Assembly (NCBI GenBank): GCA_023432465.1
Contig: JAEYUO010000027.1
Coordinates: 1 to 18,001, forward strand
Source of the DNA: Planctomycetota bacterium
GTDB lineage: Bacteria; Planctomycetota; Phycisphaerae; Phycisphaerales; UBA1924
DNA: 18,001 bases
Direction: 5' to 3'
The translations under genes and the position numbers were made by a program. Position 1 is the first letter of the stretch; each line of letters starts with the position of its first letter. The notes beneath the pieces were generated by a model, which had not been told where the DNA came from, made no database searches, and worked only from the letters and a program-made list of their open reading frames with translations. Positions 13,068-18,001 of the stretch are shown piece after piece.

Positions 13068-14114
13068 TCAGACGGTGCGGCCGCCGACGGTGAGGGGGAC
13101 CGCGCCGTAGAGCTCCTGGGTGATCTCGTGGTGGCCGACGCGGATGCGTTTGGAATCGGGGTCGATTCCCTGCTCACGCATCAGACGCTTGAGTGTCGCG
13201 GGGAGGCCGAACTCGACATCTTCGTCATAGACATCGCGCTGCTCGATCGTGCCGCCGTAGCGGTCGAGGAGCGTCTTGCAGAGCTGGGCGACGAGGTCCT
13301 CGGGGGCGGAGGCTCCGGCGGTGATGAGGACGGTCTCATCGCCGTTGTTCTTGAACCAGATGTCCTGGAGCTCAGAGACATCGTCGAGGAGATAGGCGGG
13401 AACGCCGACGTTGTTTGAAATCTCCGTCAGGCGGACGGAGTTGGAGGAGTTCTTGGAGCCGACGACGAGCACGAGGTCGCACTCGGGGGCGATCTGCCGG
13501 ACCGCGGCCTGGCGGTTGGTGGTGGCGTAGCAGATGTCGCTGCTGGGTGGTTCCTTGATGCCGGGGAAGGCGGCCTTGAGGGCGTTGATGATGACGCCGG
13601 CATCGTCGGTCGAGAGGGTCGTCTGGGTGAGGTAGACGATCTTTTTGGGATCGCGGATCTTGAGGTTGGGAATGTCGCTGGGGGACTCGACGACCTGGAT
13701 AGCGTCCGGGGCTTCGCCGCGGGTGCCGACGACTTCCTGGTGCGAGGTGTGGCCGACGAGGAGGATGTCATATCCCTGGCGGGCGTAGCGGATGGCCTCG
13801 GAGTGGACCTTGGTGACGAGGGGGCAGGTGGCATCGACGGTGGTGAAGCGTCGGGCCTTGGCGAGCTCGCGCACGGCGGGGGAGATGCCGTGTGCGGAGA
13901 AGACGACGATGGAGCCTTCGGGGACCTCCGAGAGGTCCTCCACGAACTGCACGCCGCGATGAATGAACCGGTTCACGACGTGCTTGTTGTGCACGATTTC
14001 GTGGTAGACGTAGATGGTCTTGTCCGGGCAGAGCCGGAGGACCTGGTCAACGACATCGATGGCCATGTGAACGCCCGCGCAGAAGCCGCGGGGATTGGCG
14101 AGGAGGATCCGCAT
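13068..14114 (-). CDS. ispH: 4-hydroxy-3-methylbut-2-enyl diphosphate reductase
   Basis: The last enzyme of the MEP pathway: it reduces HMBPP to IPP and DMAPP in the cytoplasm using an iron-sulfur cluster. The three cluster cysteines are present: C12 in NPRGFCAGV, C97 in DATCPLV and C195 in DICYATTNRQ. H42 in EIVHN, H75 in SAHGIS, the GHTSHQEVVG segment (with the catalytic glutamate E127) and the TNRQ loop (199-202) also match. It has 348 residues, slightly longer than the typical 310-320, with a C-terminal extension after GLPATLKRLM. The start at 14114 gives the canonical MRILLANPRGFC. It begins a minus-strand operon with xseB and the peptidase, and is divergent from hpnC across 76 bases. 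It supplies the precursors used by that squalene operon. Confidence 0.96.
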   Translation of the reverse strand: MRILLANPRGFCAGVHMAIDVVDQVLRLCPDKTIYVYHEIVHNKHVVNRFIHRGVQFVEDLSEVPEGSIVVFSAHGISPAVRELAKARRFTTVDATCPLVTKVHSEAIRYARQGYDILLVGHTSHQEVVGTRGEAPDAIQVVESPSDIPNLKIRDPKKIVYLTQTTLSTDDAGVIINALKAAFPGIKEPPSSDICYATTNRQAAVRQIAPECDLVLVVGSKNSSNSVRLTEISNNVGVPAYLLDDVSELQDIWFKNNGDETVLITAGASAPEDLVAQLCKTLLDRYGGTIEQRDVYDEDVEFGLPATLKRLMREQGIDPDSKRIRVGHHEITQELYGAVPLTVGGRTV

Positions 14115-14190
14115 GGGGCCATCGTAGAGGGCTTGCGGAGACGGGGTGAGGGTGGGCCGGGGCGGGTTTGGGGCCGCGTACGCTTGGCGG

Positions 14191-15252
14191 ATGGCCGCGA
14201 CCGATGTGCAACATGCTGAGCCGACTCTCGCGGGGGATGCCCCGCGACTGGACCCGCGGCGGTCGGTGATGGAGCTGCTGCCGGTGGTCGGGCCGGAGGC
14301 TCCGGAGTTCACCCCCCCCACTGCCGCGGAGGCCGTGGAATACTGCCGCGGCTTGGCGACGAGCCACTATGAGAACTTCAGTGTTTTGACGTCGCTGGTG
14401 CCGGTGGGGCTGCGGGACGACTTCGCGGCGGTGTATGCGTTTTGCCGGTGGGCGGATGACCTTGGGGATGAGACGGGGAGCGATGAGGCAGCGAGGGCGC
14501 GGTCGGTCGAGTTGTTGGAATGGTGGAAGCACGAAACGGTGGCGTGCTTCGGCGGCGGGGAGGTTCGGCACCCGGTGTTTGTCGCGCTTCGCGAGACGGC
14601 GCGGCGGCACGCGGGGCACGGGCTGAGCGCGCGGCCGTTTCTGGATCTGATCGATGCCTTTGAGCAGGACCAGCGTGTGCGGGCGTATGAGACGTGGGAG
14701 CAGTGTGTTGACTATTGCACGCGGAGCGCGAACCCGGTGGGACGGATCGTGCTGATGCTGGCGGGGTATGCGCCGCCGGAAATGGACAGCGCGAATGCGG
14801 AGCGGTTTGCGATGAGCGATGCGACGTGCACCGCGCTGCAACTGATCAACTTCTGGCAGGATGTGCGGCGGGATTTGGTTGAGCGGGACCGGGTGTACCT
14901 GCCGTCGAAGGACACGGGCATTTCGCCCGAGTTGCTGCGGGAGTGGCTGGACCGGGGAGATGATGCGCACGCGCGGGTGCGGTACATCCGGGCGGTGCGG
15001 CCGCTGGTTGAACGCACGCAGACACTGTTCGAGCAGGGTCGGCCCTTACCGGGGCGTCTGGATGCGGGGATCGCGCCTGTTGTCTGGCTGTTTGGTGCGG
15101 GGGGCGAGGCTATCGTCCATGCTGTCGAGCGGATGGGGTGCGCGACGCTGTGGCGGCGGCCTCGATTGGGTAAGCTGACGAAGGCGGGCTTGGTCGCCCG
15201 GGCGTGGATGATGTCGCGGCGGGGATCAAGGCATTTGAAGTCGGGCGCATGA
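14191..15252 (+). CDS. hpnC: Squalene synthase HpnC (hydroxysqualene-forming)
   Basis: A 353-residue trans-isoprenyl diphosphate synthase of the squalene/phytoene synthase family. The first aspartate-rich motif is D89-D-L-G-D93 in CRWADDLGDE; the second is D224-V-R-R-D228 in FWQDVRRDLVERDRVYLP. ATSHYENFSV (56-65) near the N-terminus is typical of HpnC. In the known three-enzyme route, HpnC turns presqualene diphosphate into hydroxysqualene. ATG 14191 is preferred over an in-frame start 45 bases upstream because the extra segment is poor coding sequence; no clear ribosome site is visible. The first gene of a plus-strand operon, it ends with ATGA shared with hpnD. The 76-base divergent gap to ispH shows no consensus promoter that I can see. 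A run of eight C (14312-14319) lies within the coding region. Confidence 0.93.
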   Translation: MAATDVQHAEPTLAGDAPRLDPRRSVMELLPVVGPEAPEFTPPTAAEAVEYCRGLATSHYENFSVLTSLVPVGLRDDFAAVYAFCRWADDLGDETGSDEAARARSVELLEWWKHETVACFGGGEVRHPVFVALRETARRHAGHGLSARPFLDLIDAFEQDQRVRAYETWEQCVDYCTRSANPVGRIVLMLAGYAPPEMDSANAERFAMSDATCTALQLINFWQDVRRDLVERDRVYLPSKDTGISPELLREWLDRGDDAHARVRYIRAVRPLVERTQTLFEQGRPLPGRLDAGIAPVVWLFGAGGEAIVHAVERMGCATLWRRPRLGKLTKAGLVARAWMMSRRGSRHLKSGA

Positions 15253-16220
15253 GCACCACGATCTCCATCCAGGCCGAGACGCCGACGACGTGCGAGGGGA
15301 TCGCTGCGCTCGCGGGCGTTCCGAGCGATTCGCTGGTGGCGGCGTATGCACACTGCGCGCAGGTGGTGCGGACTCGGGCGCGGAACTTTTACTATGGGTT
15401 GCGGCTGACGCCGGAGCCGCGGCGCTCGGCGATCTATTCAATCTATGCGTGGATGCGGGCGGCGGATGACATCGCGGATTCACACGCGCCGGTTGACGAG
15501 CGTCGGGCGATGCTGAGGACGTTTGCCGAGCAGACGGAGGCATTGCTGCATGGCGTTGCGCCGGGCGGGGATGACCCGCTTTGGATCGCGCTGGGGGCGA
15601 CGATCGCCAGCTTCCGTGTGCCATCAAATGTGTTCCGGGACATGATCGCGGGGCTTGAGGATGACCTTGCTGCACGGCCGATCCTGACCGATACGGACCT
15701 GGATCGGTATTGCTATCGGGTGGCCTCGACGGCGGGTCTGGCGTGCCTGGCGATTTGGGGATTGCGTCCCGGCACGGATGCGGATGAGGCGGAGAAACTG
15801 GCCGTGCACCGGGGGCAGGCGTTCCAGCGGACGAACATTCTGCGGGACTTCGCGCAGGACTTTGATGATGTGCCGAGCCGGGTGTACATCCCGGCGGCGG
15901 CGTTCTCGCGGCATGGCGTGACGCCGGAGGATCTGCGTGCGTGGCGGAACGAGGATCGCTGCCGGGCGTTGATCGCGGAGCAGGCGGCGACCGCGCGGGG
16001 GCACTACGACGCATCGGCCGCGCTGGAGTCGATGGTCGCGGCGGATTGCGCCCCGACGCTGTGGGCAATGACGAGGATCTACTCGGGGCTGCTGGAGATC
16101 ATTGAGAGCGATCCGGCGCGGATCGTGAGCAGGCAGCGCGTGCGTCTGAGCGGGCCGGGGAAGGCGGCGATCGCGATCCGCGCGGCGTGGGGCGCGCGGC
16201 GGGGGTGGTGGCGGGCGTGA
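15249..16220 (+). CDS. hpnD: Presqualene diphosphate synthase HpnD
   Basis: A 323-residue protein of the squalene/phytoene synthase family. Substrate-binding aspartates: D73-D-I-A-D77 in RAADDIADS and D200-F-A-Q-D204 in NILRDFAQDFDDVPSRVYIP. RNFYYGLRL (45-53) is typical of HpnD. By family knowledge it condenses two farnesyl diphosphates to presqualene diphosphate, the substrate of HpnC. The start codon overlaps the hpnC stop (ATGA, 15249-15252) and its own stop overlaps the hpnE start (GTGA, 16217-16220), so the three proteins should be made in step. A phytoene-synthase role is less likely given the hpnC and hpnE neighbours. Confidence 0.93.
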   Translation: MSTTISIQAETPTTCEGIAALAGVPSDSLVAAYAHCAQVVRTRARNFYYGLRLTPEPRRSAIYSIYAWMRAADDIADSHAPVDERRAMLRTFAEQTEALLHGVAPGGDDPLWIALGATIASFRVPSNVFRDMIAGLEDDLAARPILTDTDLDRYCYRVASTAGLACLAIWGLRPGTDADEAEKLAVHRGQAFQRTNILRDFAQDFDDVPSRVYIPAAAFSRHGVTPEDLRAWRNEDRCRALIAEQAATARGHYDASAALESMVAADCAPTLWAMTRIYSGLLEIIESDPARIVSRQRVRLSGPGKAAIAIRAAWGARRGWWRA

Positions 16221-17584
16221 GTGGCGCGGCATCGAGCGTGCTGATCGTGGGCGGCGGGATCGCGGGGCTTGCCGCGGCGATCCGGCTGGCGGAGCGCGGC
16301 GTGAAGGTCACGCTGCTGGAGACGCGGCGGAAACTCGGCGGGCGGGCGACATCGTTCAAGGATGTGCGGAGCGAGCGCGTGCTGGACAACTGCCAGCACG
16401 TGGTGCTGGGGTGCTGCACGAACTATCTGGATTTTCTGGGGCGGCTGGGCGCGGCGGAGAAGATCCGCTGGCATGATGAGCAGTACTGGATCGAGGCGGG
16501 CGGGCGGGTGAGCGTGATCCGGCCGGGGCCGCTGCCGACCCCGGCACACTTCGGCATCTCGATGCTGACAACGTCGCTGCTGTCGCTGAGGGAATCGAAC
16601 GCGCTGGGCCTGTGCTGCGCGGCGATCCTGCGGACCGATCGCGCGAAGTGGGATGACCGGACATTCGGGGAGTTTCTTCGCTCGCACGGGCAGAGCGAGC
16701 GGGTGATCAACCGGTTCTGGGCACCGGTGGTGGTGAGTGCGTGCAACATGGAGGTCGGCAAGGTCTCGGCCGCGAGCGCGCTGCACGTGTTTCAGGAGGG
16801 GTTCCTGGCGAACCGTGATGCCGCGAAGATCGGCGTGCCGAGCGTGCCGCTGGTGGAGCTGTATGACCGCGCGGAGGAGTTGATCGTCGCGGCGGGCGGT
16901 CGCGTGGCGATGGGCGCGGGTGTGGAGCGTCTGGATGCGCGGTCGGCGACGACCACCAGCGGGGAGCGACACGAGGCGGATGCGGTCATCTGCGCGGTGC
17001 CGGTGGAGCGAGTGAACCGGGTGGTGGATGCGGAGGCTCGGGCGAGCGACCCGCGGTTTGCGCCGCTCGATCGGTTCACGCACAGCCCAATCCTGGGTGT
17101 GCATCTGGAGTTTGACCGGAACGTGATGGGCACGATGCCGCACTGCGTGCTGGTGGAGCGGGCGACGCAGTGGATCTTCCGGAAGAACGTTGAGGGGACG
17201 TATGTGCACGCGGTGATCAGCGCAGCGGATGCGTGGGTGGGGCTGGATGAAGACGAGATTGCCCGGCGCGTGGTGGCGGACATGCACGCGTGCATGCCGG
17301 GATCGCGCGATGCGAAGCTGGCGCGGGCGCGGGCGGTAAAGGAAAAGCTGGCGACGTTTGCGCCGGTGCCGGGGCTGAACGCGATGCGGCCCGGGCCGAC
17401 TGGGCCGAGCGGCATCGTGCTGGCGGGGGATTACTCCGACACCGGATGGCCGGCGACGATGGAGGGCGCAGCGCGGAGCGGGTATGCCGCTGCGGCGGCG
17501 GTGCTGGGCATGCCGCGGACGGAGGTGGTGGTGAAGTCGCTGCCGATCGCGGTGTTGTCGAGATTGCTGGGTTTAAGAGATTGA
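16217..17584 (+). CDS. hpnE: Hydroxysqualene dehydroxylase HpnE
   Basis: A 455-residue FAD-dependent amine-oxidase/phytoene-desaturase-like enzyme. The dinucleotide site is VLIVGGGIAGLAAAIRLAER (8-27), followed by LLETRRKLGGRATSF. The C-terminal FAD motif is VLAGDYSDTGWPATMEGAAR near residue 400-420. By family knowledge it reduces hydroxysqualene to squalene, completing the HpnD-HpnC-HpnE route. The GTG at 16217 overlaps the hpnD stop by 4 nt and leaves six residues before the Rossmann strand, so it is preferred to a GTG 30 bases upstream inside hpnD. Squalene could feed hopanoids, sterols or C30 carotenoids; no cyclase or desaturase that would decide is in the window. Confidence 0.93.
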   Translation: MSGAASSVLIVGGGIAGLAAAIRLAERGVKVTLLETRRKLGGRATSFKDVRSERVLDNCQHVVLGCCTNYLDFLGRLGAAEKIRWHDEQYWIEAGGRVSVIRPGPLPTPAHFGISMLTTSLLSLRESNALGLCCAAILRTDRAKWDDRTFGEFLRSHGQSERVINRFWAPVVVSACNMEVGKVSAASALHVFQEGFLANRDAAKIGVPSVPLVELYDRAEELIVAAGGRVAMGAGVERLDARSATTTSGERHEADAVICAVPVERVNRVVDAEARASDPRFAPLDRFTHSPILGVHLEFDRNVMGTMPHCVLVERATQWIFRKNVEGTYVHAVISAADAWVGLDEDEIARRVVADMHACMPGSRDAKLARARAVKEKLATFAPVPGLNAMRPGPTGPSGIVLAGDYSDTGWPATMEGAARSGYAAAAAVLGMPRTEVVVKSLPIAVLSRLLGLRD

Positions 17585-17765
17585 GACACGGAGGCGCACG
17601 GGGGCACACGGAGGAAGAACAGAGAAAAGCGGCCACGGATGGGCACGGAAGGAAACGGATCGGAGTGAAGGCGAGCCACAGATCGGCCCAGATGAGCCCA
17701 GATGGGAAGAGGCCTAGGAAGGGGCCGCGGATCAACGCGGATGAACGCGGATCTGAAAAGAGGAA
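17585..17765. repeat. Intergenic repeat field (family B, copy 2, plus ACACGGAGG units)
   Basis: It begins with ACACGGAGGCGCACGGGGGC-type units, then GCCACGGATGGGCACGGA, CACAGATCGGCCCAGATGAG and GCGGATCAACGCGGATGAAC units. No coding frame is credible. It shares the GCGGATGAACGCGGATC core with 10676-10760. The remainder up to 17865 shows no feature. Confidence 0.7.
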
Positions 17766-17875
17766 CGCTGTGGAGTCTTCTCGGAAGGTGAACGAAAACG
17801 GCTCGGGGCGGTACAAGGCGGACTGATAGGCTCTGTTGGAAGACGACTTGCCGGGTTCGGGGATTGGAGCGATTC

Positions 17876-18001
17876 ATGAAGACTGATGCGAGGCATGTGA
17901 TGGGGTTGAGCGTGATGGTGCTGGCAGTCGGGACGGCGATGAGCGCGTTTGCGTTCCAGCCGGCAGCCGCCCCCCCCGCCCCCCCGGTCGCCCCCCCCGC
18001 C
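17876..18001 (+). CDS. N-terminus of a secreted protein, cut by the window end
   Basis: Forty-two residues are visible. MKTDARHVMGLSVMVLAVGT and following is a Sec signal peptide with a basic start, a hydrophobic core and a probable cleavage after AFA (residues 24-26). The mature chain opens with an Ala/Pro-rich stretch (AAPPAPPVAPPA) coded by runs of seven to eight C. GGAG (17866-17869) six bases before the ATG supports the start. Family and function cannot be told from this fragment. Confidence 0.7.
   Translation, partial: MKTDARHVMGLSVMVLAVGTAMSAFAFQPAAAPPAPPVAPPA

Noticed and set aside
13040..13177. A longer start for xseB reaching into ispH
   Set aside because: The extension is Ser/Pro/Arg-rich out-of-frame ispH; the TTG with AGGAG gives the normal family length.
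16079..17287. A 402-codon minus-strand frame opposite hpnE
   Set aside because: Arg/His/Pro-rich antisense shadow; hpnE on the plus strand has FAD motifs and operon context.
17290..17826. A 178-codon plus-strand frame overlapping the end of hpnE
   Set aside because: It reads hpnE out of frame and then translates the intergenic repeats; no domain.

Overview
The window is GC-rich and reads like the genome of a Planctomycetota bacterium, most likely near the Phycisphaerae. That is an inference. It rests on Tat-exported Gfo/Idh/MocA and sugar-isomerase-like proteins, an ECF sigma factor coupled to a giant VIT/VWA membrane protein, an hpnCDE squalene operon, and several families of short degenerate repeats in gaps and protein linkers. 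No marker gene proves the assignment.

Layout. (1) 1-1393: a lower-GC gene for a PLD-type (HxK...GSxN) nuclease, whose end abuts a GC-rich scrap resembling the C-terminal tail of a large DNA methyltransferase. This looks like the edge of a defence or restriction region. (2) 1589-2995: a near-consensus promoter almost on top of its start codon drives an unrecognised 455-residue protein interrupted by repeat-coded segments. (3) 2996-5476: divergent Tat-signal proteins, a hydroxypyruvate-isomerase-like TIM barrel (minus) and a Gfo/Idh/MocA oxidoreductase (plus), probably acting on sugars outside the cytoplasm. (4) 5477-5984: a non-coding stretch with a nested palindrome, a good promoter, a run of hairpins with GAGAGA loops and a very strong intrinsic terminator. 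This is the best candidate here for an undescribed element, a structured small RNA of about 200 nt. (5) 5985-10621: an ECF sigma factor overlapping by 4 nt a 1342-residue protein with a short cytoplasmic segment, one membrane span, VIT and VWA domains and a long tail. They probably form a signalling unit. (6) 10622-10968: a repeat-filled gap. (7) 10969-14114 (minus): ispH, xseB and an oversized prepilin peptidase whose linker is made of repeat sequence. (8) 14191-17584 (plus): hpnC-hpnD-hpnE, each overlapping the next by 4 nt. (9) 17585-18001: a repeat-filled gap, then the start of a secreted protein cut by the window edge.

How the genes work together: IspH completes the MEP pathway to IPP and DMAPP. 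HpnD, HpnC and HpnE turn the derived farnesyl diphosphate into squalene for hopanoids, or for C30 carotenoids as reported for some planctomycetes. The cyclase or carotenoid genes that would decide between these are not in the window.
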